In this document: positions 1 to 10,980 of the stretch, in pieces
Layout: each line of letters starts with the position of its first letter
How positions within the stretch are numbered: the stretch's first letter is position 1
Assembly (NCBI GenBank): GCA_026692665.1
Contig: JAPLOF010000023.1
Span: 1 to 64,000 of the forward strand
Reading direction: 5' to 3'
Length of the DNA stretch: 64,000 nt
From: Planctomycetota bacterium
GTDB lineage: Bacteria > Planctomycetota > UBA1135 > GCA-002686595
Notes under the pieces: model-generated
Databases searched by the model: none
What the model saw: the letters and a program-made list of their open reading frames with translations, nothing else
What the model was told of the DNA's origin: nothing
Program-made: the position numbers and the translations under genes

Positions 1-27
1 GGGACGGTGATCGGCTCGGAGCAGTGA
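1..27 (+). CDS. possible 3' end of an upstream gene
   Basis: Frame 1 reads eight codons (GTVIGSEQ) and then TGA at 25-27. It could be the tail of a gene starting before the window. Eight codons are too few to test coding or to suggest a product. The following 119 bases before fadE are non-coding. Confidence 0.25.
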   Translation, partial: GTVIGSEQ

Positions 28-146
28 GCCCACCCGGTCGCGCCGGCGGCGGACCGGGGGTTTCGGTGCGGAGCGGAGCCTGGGAACACTACCCTCACGG
101 ACCAAGCAGGAATGGCCGATAGAAGGACGTTCCGGAGACCCGCACG

Positions 147-2618
147 ATGACACCCCTGGTCCTTTCGCTCCTCGCGGTCGCGCTCCTCGCCGCGATCCTC
201 CTCGCGTACGTCGGAAGGCCCTACTGGGCCTGGGTCGCGGGCGGCGCGATCGCGCTCGCCACCTGGTCGTCGCAGGGGGGCGCGGACTCCCTGGCCCTCC
301 ACGTGACGACGGGGCTGTTCGCCGGCGCAGCGCTGCTCTTCGGCGTGAAGCCGCTGCGCGCGGCGATCCTGGGCCGCCCGTTGCTCGGAGTCCTGTCGCC
401 GATCTTCCCGAAGATGAGCGACACGGAGCGCATCGCGCTCGACGCCGGCACCGTGTGGTGGGATGCCGAGCTCTTCTCGGGACGTCCGGACTGGAAGCGC
501 ATCCTGGGGTTCAAGCCGACTCCGCTCACCTCCGAGGAGAAGGCCTTCCTGGAAGGACCCTGCGAAGCGCTGTGCGGCATGCTCGACGACGACCGCATCC
601 GGCGCGAAGGCGATCTGCCGCGCGAGGTGTGGGACTTCATCGCGCGCGAGCGCTTCTTCGGGATGATCATCCCGAAGGCCCACGGCGGCCTCGGTTTCTC
701 GGCTCAAGCGCACAGCGCCGTCGTCGCGAAGCTCAGCTCGCGCAGCGTCACCGCGTGCGTCACCGTCATGGTCCCGAACTCGCTCGGGCCCGCGGAGTTG
801 CTGCTCCACTACGGCACGGACGAGCAGAAGAAGCACTGGCTGCCGCGCCTCGCGCGCGGCGAGGAGATCCCCTGTTTCGCGCTGACCGAACCGCACGCCG
901 GCTCGGACGCGGGCGGCATGCGCTCGCGTGGCGTCGTCACCAAGGGCATCTGGCAGGGGCGCGAGGTGCTGGGCCTGAAGCTCTCGTGGGACAAGCGCTA
1001 CATCACGCTCGCGCCGCGCGCGACGGTGGTCGGCCTCGCGTTCCGCATGTACGACCCCGACCGGCTGCTCGGGGACCGGGCGGATCTGGGCATCACCTGC
1101 GCGCTGATCCCGCGCGACACGCCCGGCGTCTGGATCGGCAACCGCCACGATCCGCTCGGCACGCCGTTCCTGAACGGCCCGACGCGCGGCACGGACGTCT
1201 TCGTGCCGCTCGACGCGATCATCGGCGGGCCGAAGATGGCGGGGCAGGGCTGGCGCATGCTGATGGAGTGCCTGAGCGCCGGGCGGTCGATCTCTCTGCC
1301 GGCCAACTCCGTCGGCGGGTCGCAGCTCGCGGCGCGCTACGTCGGCGCGTACGCCAGCGTTCGCGAGCAGTTCAACCTCTCGATCGGCCGTTTCGAGGGC
1401 GTCGAGGCTCCCCTCGCCCGCATCGCGGGCACCGTGTACTGGATGAACGCCCTGCGCGAGGTCACCGCGGGCGCCGTCGATTCGGGGGAGAAACCGGCGG
1501 TCGTCTCGGCGATCGCGAAGGCCTGGACGACGGAGGCGATGCGCCGTGTCGTGAACGACGCCATGGACGTCGTGGGCGGCGCGGGCATCTGCAAGGGGCC
1601 GCGCAACGTGCTCGCGGCGGCGTACACCGCCACGCCGATCGGCATCACGGTCGAGGGCGCGAACATCCTGACGCGCTCGATGATCGTGTTCGGCCAGGGC
1701 GCGATCCGCTGCCACCCGTTCGCGCTGAAGGAGATGGAGGCGGCGGCGGCCAAGGACGCGGGCGCGCTCGACGGTCCGTTCTTCGGACATGTCGGCTTCG
1801 TCGCGACGAACGTGGCGCGCAGCTTCGTCCTCGCCGCGACGGGCGCGCGCTTCGCCGGCTCGCCGGTCGGCGGGGAAGCGGGCGCGGCCCTGCGACAGCT
1901 CACGCGATTCTCGGCCTCGTTCGCGCTGCTCGCAGACGCCGCGATGGGAACCCTGGGGGGCACGCTGAAGCGCAAGGAACACGTCACCGGGCGCCTCGCC
2001 GACGCGCTGGCCTGGATGTACATCGCTTCGGCCGCGACGAACCGCTACGTCGCCGATGGACAGCCCGAGCGCGACCGCGCGCTGTACCGCTGGACGATCC
2101 GCGAATCGCTGTGGAACGTGCAGGAAGCGCTGCGCGGCGTGCTCGACAACCTCCCGGCACGCGCGGTGGCGATCGCGCTGCGCCCGGTCGTGTTCCCCCT
2201 CGGGGCACGGCATCGTCCGCCGGGCGATCGACTCGTCGCGGCCGCGGCGCGGGCCCTCATCGACGGGAATCCGGCACGCGTCGCCCTGACGCGCGCCATG
2301 CACGTGCCGGGCGACGAGGACCCGGGGCTGGGCCGGCTCGAGAAGGCGCTGCGCCTGACGCTCGAGACCGAGCCTCTGCGCAGGAAGCTGCGCGAGGCAG
2401 TGAAGTCGGGCGCACTCCCGCGCGGCGACGAATCCTCGCTGGCGGCGGCCGCCTGCGCGAAGGGACTCCTTTCCGCGGAGGAGCGCACGCGCCTCGACGC
2501 CGCCTGGGCAGCCCGGGACGAGGCCATCCAGGTCGACGACTACTCGCCGGCGGACTATCCGTCGACGGGGAGAGCGGCACCGGAACGTTCTTCCCTGCGC
2601 CGAACCGCGGTCCTCTGA
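147..2618 (+). CDS. fadE: membrane-anchored acyl-CoA dehydrogenase, FadE type
   Basis: The 823-residue product should catalyse the first, FAD-dependent step of fatty acid beta-oxidation, acyl-CoA to trans-2-enoyl-CoA. Length and layout match enterobacterial FadE (about 814 residues). Two hydrophobic stretches lie in the first 60 residues, as in FadE proteins that sit on the membrane. The dehydrogenase core follows, with the FALTEPHAGSDAGG flavin/substrate loop near residues 245-258. The conserved VEGANILTRSMIVFGQGA block near 501-518 carries the likely catalytic Glu. The C-terminal third has no enzyme motif and corresponds to the DUF1974-type region of FadE. It is a single-gene unit with no other beta-oxidation gene beside it. 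A TACCCT at 90-95 could be a weak -10. The family is recognised with confidence; chain-length preference cannot be told. Confidence 0.9.
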   Translation: MTPLVLSLLAVALLAAILLAYVGRPYWAWVAGGAIALATWSSQGGADSLALHVTTGLFAGAALLFGVKPLRAAILGRPLLGVLSPIFPKMSDTERIALDAGTVWWDAELFSGRPDWKRILGFKPTPLTSEEKAFLEGPCEALCGMLDDDRIRREGDLPREVWDFIARERFFGMIIPKAHGGLGFSAQAHSAVVAKLSSRSVTACVTVMVPNSLGPAELLLHYGTDEQKKHWLPRLARGEEIPCFALTEPHAGSDAGGMRSRGVVTKGIWQGREVLGLKLSWDKRYITLAPRATVVGLAFRMYDPDRLLGDRADLGITCALIPRDTPGVWIGNRHDPLGTPFLNGPTRGTDVFVPLDAIIGGPKMAGQGWRMLMECLSAGRSISLPANSVGGSQLAARYVGAYASVREQFNLSIGRFEGVEAPLARIAGTVYWMNALREVTAGAVDSGEKPAVVSAIAKAWTTEAMRRVVNDAMDVVGGAGICKGPRNVLAAAYTATPIGITVEGANILTRSMIVFGQGAIRCHPFALKEMEAAAAKDAGALDGPFFGHVGFVATNVARSFVLAATGARFAGSPVGGEAGAALRQLTRFSASFALLADAAMGTLGGTLKRKEHVTGRLADALAWMYIASAATNRYVADGQPERDRALYRWTIRESLWNVQEALRGVLDNLPARAVAIALRPVVFPLGARHRPPGDRLVAAAARALIDGNPARVALTRAMHVPGDEDPGLGRLEKALRLTLETEPLRRKLREAVKSGALPRGDESSLAAAACAKGLLSAEERTRLDAAWAARDEAIQVDDYSPADYPSTGRAAPERSSLRRTAVL

Positions 2619-2887
2619 GGAGGCCCGCGGGACGGGCGAGGGCCATGCCCGCTCTGCATCTGGGCCGGAGGGGATTCCGACCCGGCGCTCCGATCTGCCG
2701 TTCGTGGGGTTTGCCGCCGAACCACCGGCAGGCCGGCCCGTGGGGCGTGCCCGGGTGGCCCGATTCCCCTTACACAGGAAGGCCACCTTAGGATCCTGCA
2801 TTTCGTGGAGTGCCCCCAGGAGCACGGCCGAAGACCGTGGTGCAGTTCTTGGAAGGGTCTGGCAGGACCCGGAAGGCAGTTCGATCC

Positions 2888-3289
2888 ATGAGAAACTCCC
2901 TGGGGAGGATCCGCGCGCGGCAGGGCGTGGCGGGTCTCAGCATCGTCGAAGTGACGGTCGCGCTCGCGATCCTGCTCACGGGTCTCCTGGCGACCGCGCG
3001 CACGCTGGCGTCGAGCGTCACGGTGGTGAACGACGCACGCCGCATGAACCGGGCCGCCGTCTTCCTCGAGACGGTCATGGAGGACGTCGCAGCGCAGCCC
3101 TACGCGAACCTGCTGGCTCTCGACGGGAACCAGATCACCGACGGCGTCACCGGCGCGTCCTCGAGCTACTCGGCCGAGTTGACCGTCTTCCAGGCGGCCG
3201 CTGACCTGATCCAAGTCGAAGCACAGCTGACCGATCTCCGGTCGGGCCGCGAGATCGGGCGCGTGACCACGCTGAGGGCTCGGCGATGA
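2888..3289 (+). CDS. prepilin-like protein 1 (type IV pilin / pseudopilin family)
   Basis: The 133-residue product has a short basic leader ending in Gly and then LSIVEVTVALAILLTG, a class III prepilin signal with Glu at +5 and a hydrophobic helix. Prepilin peptidase would cut after Gly17. The rest is a small globular domain with no strong family match that I recognise. The frame is open upstream to 2810, but ATG 2888 puts the cleavage site at the usual distance from the start, so it is preferred. It overlaps the next prepilin gene by four bases, which argues for one transcript. A TAGGAT at 2789-2794 may be the operon -10. It is probably a minor pilin or pseudopilin of a type IV pilus or type II secretion-like machine; no assembly ATPase is nearby. 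Confidence 0.75.
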   Translation: MRNSLGRIRARQGVAGLSIVEVTVALAILLTGLLATARTLASSVTVVNDARRMNRAAVFLETVMEDVAAQPYANLLALDGNQITDGVTGASSSYSAELTVFQAAADLIQVEAQLTDLRSGREIGRVTTLRARR

Positions 3290-3879
3290 ACTCCTCTCGA
3301 CATGCATCTCGCGGGAGCGGCTTCACCCTCGTCGAACTGTCGATCTCGACCGTGATCCTGGCGGTCGTCGGTTACGCGGTTTCGGTGGCCGTGAAGATGG
3401 GCCACGACTCGAACTCGACCGTAATGGAGGTGGCGAGCGACTCGCGCGCGGAGCGCAAGTCCATTTCGGCGCTGATCGACGACATCCGCATGACGTCCAA
3501 TGCGCAGATCACGGTCACGACGGCCCCCGACGGCAACAGTCAGCTCCAACTCAAACAACCCATCGACGTCGCCGCAGCTCAGGTCTGGGGCGTCCGCGAT
3601 CGGCGGCTGGGCAACGACGAGACCGCGTGGAACCAGCTGGACTGGACAGTCCGCTACCTCGTCGACGGGAACTCCCGGCTCGTGCGTCGCGTCGTGGACC
3701 TGAATGGCGCCACGCGTCTGGAGGACGTCCTGGGCGACGACCTCCTCGACACGGGCGGGACACCAGGCTTCCGCGTCGCGCAGTCTGGGGATGTATGGCA
3801 GGTGCACCTCGCCACACGGCGCGGATCGCACGGCGGGGTGATCACGGAGAACGACTTCCATGTACGAACGAGGAACTGA
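3286..3879 (+). CDS. prepilin-like protein 2 (PilW/GspJ-like)
   Basis: The 197-residue product starts MNSSRHASRGSG and then FTLVELSISTVILAVVG, a textbook N-methylated pilin leader: cut after Gly12, Phe at +1, Glu at +5. The remaining 160 residues are soluble, beta-rich and without a cysteine pair. Size and order after a short PilV-like pilin resemble the pilV-pilW-pilX arrangement of minor pilins, so this would be the PilW-like member. The ATG overlaps the previous stop (ATGA at 3286-3289). Its stop is followed directly by the GTG start of the next gene, so the three are almost surely translationally coupled. Export and assembly would need a prepilin peptidase and ATPase encoded elsewhere. 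Confidence 0.75.
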   Translation: MNSSRHASRGSGFTLVELSISTVILAVVGYAVSVAVKMGHDSNSTVMEVASDSRAERKSISALIDDIRMTSNAQITVTTAPDGNSQLQLKQPIDVAAAQVWGVRDRRLGNDETAWNQLDWTVRYLVDGNSRLVRRVVDLNGATRLEDVLGDDLLDTGGTPGFRVAQSGDVWQVHLATRRGSHGGVITENDFHVRTRN

Positions 3880-3880
3880 A

Positions 3881-5770
3881 GTGCTACACAAGCGTCTGAA
3901 CAAGGATCGTGACTCCGAGCGGGGCAGCGCCATCGTCGGCGTCCTCGTCGTGCTCGTCGGCATCATGGGCATCGTCTACGCGACGGGGACGACATCCGTC
4001 GTCGAAGTCCGGGACTCGCGCAAGGCGATCGACGGAGTGCGCGCCTCCTACCTGGCCGAGGCCGGCGCCGAGCGCGGCGTCCAGTTCCTGGAGCAGGCGG
4101 TGAAGAACACGAACATGATCTCGCCGCTGAATGGCTTGACGAGCCTGTTCGCCGGTGGCGACACGATCACCCCGTTCATCGGCGAGGGAGTGATGAACGA
4201 CGGCAATCGCGTGGGCGGCTACACGGTCCGCATGACGCGCGTCGCCACCACGACGGCCTCGATCACGATCGCGATCGAGGCCACGGGCTACTTCCCGGAC
4301 GCGCCGTCGGCGCTCCCGGAAGGCCAGGAAGTCTCGGAGTGGCGCGCGGTGCGCTCGACGGTCCGCTACAGCCTCGCCCCGAGCGAGGTGTTCGACTACG
4401 CCTACTTCATCAACAACTGGGGCTGGTTCTACGGCAACACGATCCGCGCGTTCGGCAACGCGCGCAGCAACGGCCAGTTCGACTGCGCCGGGTACGCCCC
4501 GACGATCACGGGGACTCCCATCTACGACTCCGTGGCGTGGAGCGGGTCCTCGGCGAACCTCGCCGGATACAACGACGACAACGGCAACGGACTGACCGAC
4601 GGGAACGACGGCGGGACCTTCGCTGGCTGGGACATCGTCGGCGCGCAGAACGTGCAGGGCAACGGAGGCCAGGCCTCGAACCAGCACGATTTCCAGGACA
4701 AGATCGAGATGCCGAATCTGAGTGACCTGACGCAGTACGAGGCCAACGCCATCGCGTCGAACAGCTCGATCACGATCGACGGCGTCACGGTCAGCAACGC
4801 CGTCTACGGCGACCAGCCGGGCGAGAAGCAGAACCTCTACCTGGTCGGCACCACGGCCAAGCCCATCGTCCTCAACGGGCCGGTGGTCGTCCGCGGCGAC
4901 GTCCTGATCAGCGGCGTGGTGACGGGGCAGGGCGCGATCTACTCGGGCCGCAACGTCTACTGCCCGAAATCGGTGACCTACAAGAACGGACCCGCCACTC
5001 CTCGCCCCGCGAACAACTCGGAGGCGGCGACCGAGGCCTGGATGAGCGCCAACGCCAACAAGGACTTCCTGGGTCTCTTCGCCCGCGAGCACATCGTGGT
5101 GGGCGACTACACGGACGGCACGTGGCAGGCCTACGTCAACCAGTGGATGTCCGACCCGCTGAATGCCTCGGCCGAGGACGCCGGAGCCGACGGCATCCCG
5201 AACACGCTGGCCGGCCGCGACGGCATCCTGGGCACGGCGGACGACGACGTGCTCGAGGGCGACGGCATCTTCACGATCGAACACTACACGGAGGAAGACG
5301 CGGCACTCGGCCTGATCCCGGCCGGCAAGAGCGTCGGTGATGCGATCCCGGGAACGGGCGAGGACATCGACGGTGACGGCGTCTACGACCCGCAAGCGAC
5401 GATGGCGCAGATCCCGGTCCAGAACCCGTTGAACCCGACGAACTGGGGCAACCTGTCCTCCACGATCGCGAGCTACTCCTCGATCGCGAGCCTGCGTGCC
5501 ACGAAACTCGACGCGGTCTTCTACACGAACCACGCCTTCTGCTGGCTGGTGCTGGGCAGCGAGGCGGCGCGCATCAACGGCGGGCTGGTGAGCCGCAACG
5601 AGAGCATCATCTACGGGACGCCGTTCATGGACGTGAACCAGGACGCGCGCATGCTCGGCCACAGCTCCTCCAAGTTCGCGAACCTCCTGCCGCGGACCGT
5701 GCAGCCGATGGAAGTCCTGCGCTGGGTCCAGCTGGACACCGACCCGAACCGCTACGCGGTGGCGCCGTGA
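3881..5770 (+). CDS. long PilX-like pilus-associated protein with calcium-type repeats
   Basis: The 629-residue product starts with a charged stretch, then GSAIVGVLVVLVGIMGIVYA, a hydrophobic helix like the N-terminus of PilX-type minor pilins, and SYLAEAGAERGVQFL, an AEAGAE pattern typical of that group. The body is long, acidic and Asn/Gly-rich. Asp-rich segments near residues 225-245 and 425-510 (for example DNGNGLTDGND, DIDGDGVYD) look like calcium-binding loops. The frame is open from ATG 3860 inside the previous gene. GTG 3881 lies just behind that gene's stop, with GAGGA a few bases upstream, and is the better start. It probably forms a large tip or surface component. A PilC/PilY-type adhesin is another possibility. 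Confidence 0.65.
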   Translation: MLHKRLNKDRDSERGSAIVGVLVVLVGIMGIVYATGTTSVVEVRDSRKAIDGVRASYLAEAGAERGVQFLEQAVKNTNMISPLNGLTSLFAGGDTITPFIGEGVMNDGNRVGGYTVRMTRVATTTASITIAIEATGYFPDAPSALPEGQEVSEWRAVRSTVRYSLAPSEVFDYAYFINNWGWFYGNTIRAFGNARSNGQFDCAGYAPTITGTPIYDSVAWSGSSANLAGYNDDNGNGLTDGNDGGTFAGWDIVGAQNVQGNGGQASNQHDFQDKIEMPNLSDLTQYEANAIASNSSITIDGVTVSNAVYGDQPGEKQNLYLVGTTAKPIVLNGPVVVRGDVLISGVVTGQGAIYSGRNVYCPKSVTYKNGPATPRPANNSEAATEAWMSANANKDFLGLFAREHIVVGDYTDGTWQAYVNQWMSDPLNASAEDAGADGIPNTLAGRDGILGTADDDVLEGDGIFTIEHYTEEDAALGLIPAGKSVGDAIPGTGEDIDGDGVYDPQATMAQIPVQNPLNPTNWGNLSSTIASYSSIASLRATKLDAVFYTNHAFCWLVLGSEAARINGGLVSRNESIIYGTPFMDVNQDARMLGHSSSKFANLLPRTVQPMEVLRWVQLDTDPNRYAVAP

Positions 5771-6297
5771 GCGGCCGCCGATGCGTGCGGGCCGCAATGC
5801 CCGCTGTCCTGGCCGCGATGGCCAGCCTGTCGGTCATGGCCTCGGCACAAGGCACGGATCCGGCCTCGCAGCCGGAAGCGAAGCCGACCGTCCAGGAGCA
5901 GATGCTCTTGCGCGGACGGAACCGCGCGGTGCTGCACCCGTCCGACCCGCTGAAAGTCGGCGGCCGCGAGCAGGAAGGCAACGAGATGCGCGCGGGGACG
6001 ACGGCGCTCCAGCAAGGCAAGACGGCGACGGCCGGCGTGAAGGGCGACGACACCTACGCGCGGGCGATCGCCATGGTCGATGGGCGAGCCGTGTACAGCA
6101 GGCCCCCCAGGCGCGAGTCGCTGACGGCTTCGTCCACTTCCAGGTCCGCTCCCGAGAAGGCCTCCGGCGCGTCTCATGGCACGAGCGCGGGCGAGGACTC
6201 TCCGCGTCCGTCCTCGAACATGCCCTGGGCGCTCGGCGGACTCGGCGCGGCGGCGCTGGCGCTGTTCGCCTGGCTCTTCGTCCGGAACCGCGCCTGA
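5767..6297 (+). CDS. small exported protein with C-terminal membrane anchor
   Basis: The 176-residue product is of unknown function. An N-terminal signal peptide ends near SVMASAQG. A low-complexity Ser/Thr/Pro/Gly region follows. One C-terminal hydrophobic helix (ALGGLGAAALALFAWLFV) ends in the basic tail RNRA. The end resembles a sorting-type or tail-anchor signal, but no LPXTG or PEP motif is present. The GTG start overlaps the stop of the pilus-associated gene (GTGA), so it belongs to the same operon. An in-frame ATG at 5797 would give a shorter signal peptide. It may help anchor or display the pilin-like proteins; that role is inferred from position alone. Confidence 0.6.
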   Translation: MSGRRCVRAAMPAVLAAMASLSVMASAQGTDPASQPEAKPTVQEQMLLRGRNRAVLHPSDPLKVGGREQEGNEMRAGTTALQQGKTATAGVKGDDTYARAIAMVDGRAVYSRPPRRESLTASSTSRSAPEKASGASHGTSAGEDSPRPSSNMPWALGGLGAAALALFAWLFVRNRA

Positions 6298-6315
6298 GGA
6301 GCAGGAGCGGGCGAC

Positions 6316-7545
6316 TCAGGCTTCGGTCGGCGCGAGCCGGGCGGCGAGCATGTGCAGGAACAGCCCGACGTCAGTCACGACGCCGATCGTCTGCGCCGAC
6401 CCGCGGTCCGCGAGCTTCGTGACCACGGCCGGGTTGATGTCGACGCAGACCACGCGGACCCACGATGGCAGCATGTTCCCGACGCCGATCGAGTGCAGCA
6501 TCGTCGACAGCATGAGCACGAGCTTCACGCCGTCCAGCGCCTGCGCATAGCGCTCTTGGGCCTCGACCAGGTCCATCAGCGTGTCGGGCAACGGCCCGTC
6601 GTCGCGGATCGATCCGGCCAGCACGAAGTCGACGTCGGCCTGCACGAGCGCGTGCATGATCCCCGACTTGACCACGCCCTGCTCCACGGCGGCGCGCACG
6701 GAACCGGCGTGGTTCACGGCGTTGATCGCACGCATGTGGTTCTTGTGCCCCTCCTCGACCGGTGATCCCGTCTGGAGGTCGACTCCCAGGCTCGTCCCGT
6801 AGAGCGCGTACTCGATGTCGTGGACCGCGAGCGCGTTGCCCGAGAGCAGCACGTCGATCCAACCGCCGCGCACGAGCTGGCAGAAGTAGTCGATTCCACC
6901 CGTGTGGATCACCACGGGGCCGGCGACGACGGCCACTCGCCCCCCCGATCGCTTGACATCGCGGATCATTTCCGCGACGCGGCCCACGCTGACCTCGACG
7001 CGGCGCTCCGACGAGATGTCGTTGCTCATGAACGAGAACCCGTGGCGGTCGCGCTGCACGAACTCCGGATTCACGCGGATGCCGTCGACGCCGCAGACCA
7101 GGCGGTCGCCACCCTTCACGTCGCGCAGCTTGCGGCACGCCGGGATGCCGTTCTCGAGCACGACGACCGCGTCCATGCGCTGTTTCGCGACGTCCACCCA
7201 CCGGCCTTCGATGCGCACCTGCGTGCGGTGGTTCGTCGTCGAGTAGAAGTCGTGCGGGACGCAGCGGTCCTTCGGAGCGGCCTCGAAGCGCGCGTCGCGC
7301 TGGTCCACCATGCGGCAGCCCAGCGGCACCAGCTCGCGCACGAGTTCGCGCAACACCTCCGCGCTGGCGGCGGCCAGCTTGAGCCGTGCGTACGACATGT
7401 CCTCGTTCGTCGTGCCGATGCGGAACTCGAGCACCTCGTAGGTCGCGCCGCGCTCGATCACCTTGTCGAAGATGTGCTGCAGGAGCTGGCTGTCGATCAG
7501 GTGCCCTTCGGCCTCGATCGTCTCGGTCGTTCGAGCTTCGGTCAT
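6316..7545 (-). CDS. TIGR00300 (LOR/SDH-like) protein, archaeal-type ornithine cyclodeaminase relative
   Basis: The 409-residue product belongs to the family named after the LOR/SDH bifunctional enzyme. Members include the archaeal ornithine cyclodeaminase of methanogens and the C-terminal part of cyanobacterial ArgZ/AgrE. The N-terminal part holds the two-cysteine region typical of the family (DRCVPHDFYSTTNHRTQVR). The C-terminal half holds the Rossmann-like segment (VAVVAGPVVIHTGG, then DVLLSGNALAVHDIE). The likely reaction is deamination of ornithine to proline with NAD, without the usual mu-crystallin fold. No arginine or proline gene sits beside it. A small membrane protein gene ends 4 bases upstream on the same strand, so they are probably co-transcribed. 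The family call is firm; the exact substrate is inferred. Confidence 0.75.
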   Translation of the reverse strand: MTEARTTETIEAEGHLIDSQLLQHIFDKVIERGATYEVLEFRIGTTNEDMSYARLKLAAASAEVLRELVRELVPLGCRMVDQRDARFEAAPKDRCVPHDFYSTTNHRTQVRIEGRWVDVAKQRMDAVVVLENGIPACRKLRDVKGGDRLVCGVDGIRVNPEFVQRDRHGFSFMSNDISSERRVEVSVGRVAEMIRDVKRSGGRVAVVAGPVVIHTGGIDYFCQLVRGGWIDVLLSGNALAVHDIEYALYGTSLGVDLQTGSPVEEGHKNHMRAINAVNHAGSVRAAVEQGVVKSGIMHALVQADVDFVLAGSIRDDGPLPDTLMDLVEAQERYAQALDGVKLVLMLSTMLHSIGVGNMLPSWVRVVCVDINPAVVTKLADRGSAQTIGVVTDVGLFLHMLAARLAPTEA

Positions 7546-7549
7546 GGGA

Positions 7550-7855
7550 TCAGGTGATGAGCGCCAGGAGGCCCGCTCCGAATCCGCCGGCGATCCCGAG
7601 GACCGCGCACGTCGTGGCCCACTTGGGCCGGACGAATCCCGGCGCTTTCTCGCCGGCGTACAGGCACATGAAACCGCCGAACAGGGCGCACGCGACCGCC
7701 AGGAACGCGACGCCGAACGCGACGGCCGCGATCCAGTTCTCGCCGCCGTGCGGATCGAAGAGGCCGACGACGATCGAGATCGCGACGACGACCGGCGCGG
7801 TCGCGCACAGGCGCGGGCCCCAGACGGCGGCGGGTTCGGTGGAGCTCGGAGTCAT
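7550..7855 (-). CDS. small three-helix membrane protein
   Basis: The 101-residue product starts MTPSSTEPAAVWG. Three hydrophobic helices lie at about residues 18-33, 41-68 and 79-101, and the protein ends in the last helix. No family is recognised. The start is the first in-frame ATG that gives a sensible hydrophilic N-terminus. The frame stays open for much longer upstream because aconitase is transcribed the same way in another frame. It ends 4 bases before the ornithine cyclodeaminase-like gene, so it is likely the first gene of that pair. Confidence 0.6.
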   Translation of the reverse strand: MTPSSTEPAAVWGPRLCATAPVVVAISIVVGLFDPHGGENWIAAVAFGVAFLAVACALFGGFMCLYAGEKAPGFVRPKWATTCAVLGIAGGFGAGLLALIT

Positions 7856-7985
7856 GCGCGGCGCTGAGGATCCCGGTCCTGCGAACGGCGCGCAAGCGGG
7901 AACGCTTTTCCGTGCCGCCGCGCGGATGAGCTGCGCCTGCATTCGCCGGTGAAGGACCGCGTGTGATGCCGAACCACGCCGTCTC

Positions 7986-8005
7986 GCCGCCGGATGTCCG
8001 GCGGC
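7986..8005. terminator. perfect GC hairpin downstream of aconitase
   Basis: GCCGCCGG, ATGT loop, CCGGCGGC: a perfect eight-base stem that can extend by one A-T pair. It lies about 63 bases after the aconitase stop on the minus strand. No T-run follows, so it may be a mRNA 3' stabiliser or a Rho-assisted stop rather than a classic intrinsic terminator. Confidence 0.5.
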
Positions 8006-8067
8006 AGCGATTCTGCCGCGAGCCACATCGTCACATGTCGCGCGGAAAAGCCCGGAACGACGACCTT

Positions 8068-10791
<2,724 letters not shown>

Positions 10792-10980
10792 GGAGGGTCT
10801 CGGCGCGGTTTCGAGGGCGAGAAGTCTACGTCCGCGCGGGCCGCGAATCCTGTGCGCGGTCCGGGCGCCGTGAGGAGGCGGGCCCGGGGAAGTGGTCTCC
10901 CGGAGCCGACCGTCGCCGGATCCCATGAGGACCGGCCAGGGACCTGACCGATCACCCTGCGGAGGACGGCCCGCGGCCCC

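Noticed and set aside
455..2791. Long plus-strand frame overlapping fadE
   Set aside because: Arg/Gly/Ala-rich composition of an alternative frame in GC-rich DNA. fadE explains the region.
2764..2794. TTCCCC ... TAGGAT promoter before the prepilin cassette
   Set aside because: The spacer would be 19 bases and the match is weak, so it is mentioned in the gene note but not called as a site.
3884..5797. 637-codon antisense frame over the PilX-like gene
   Set aside because: Val/Arg/Asp-rich with no domain pattern. The sense gene has a leader, ribosome site and operon context.
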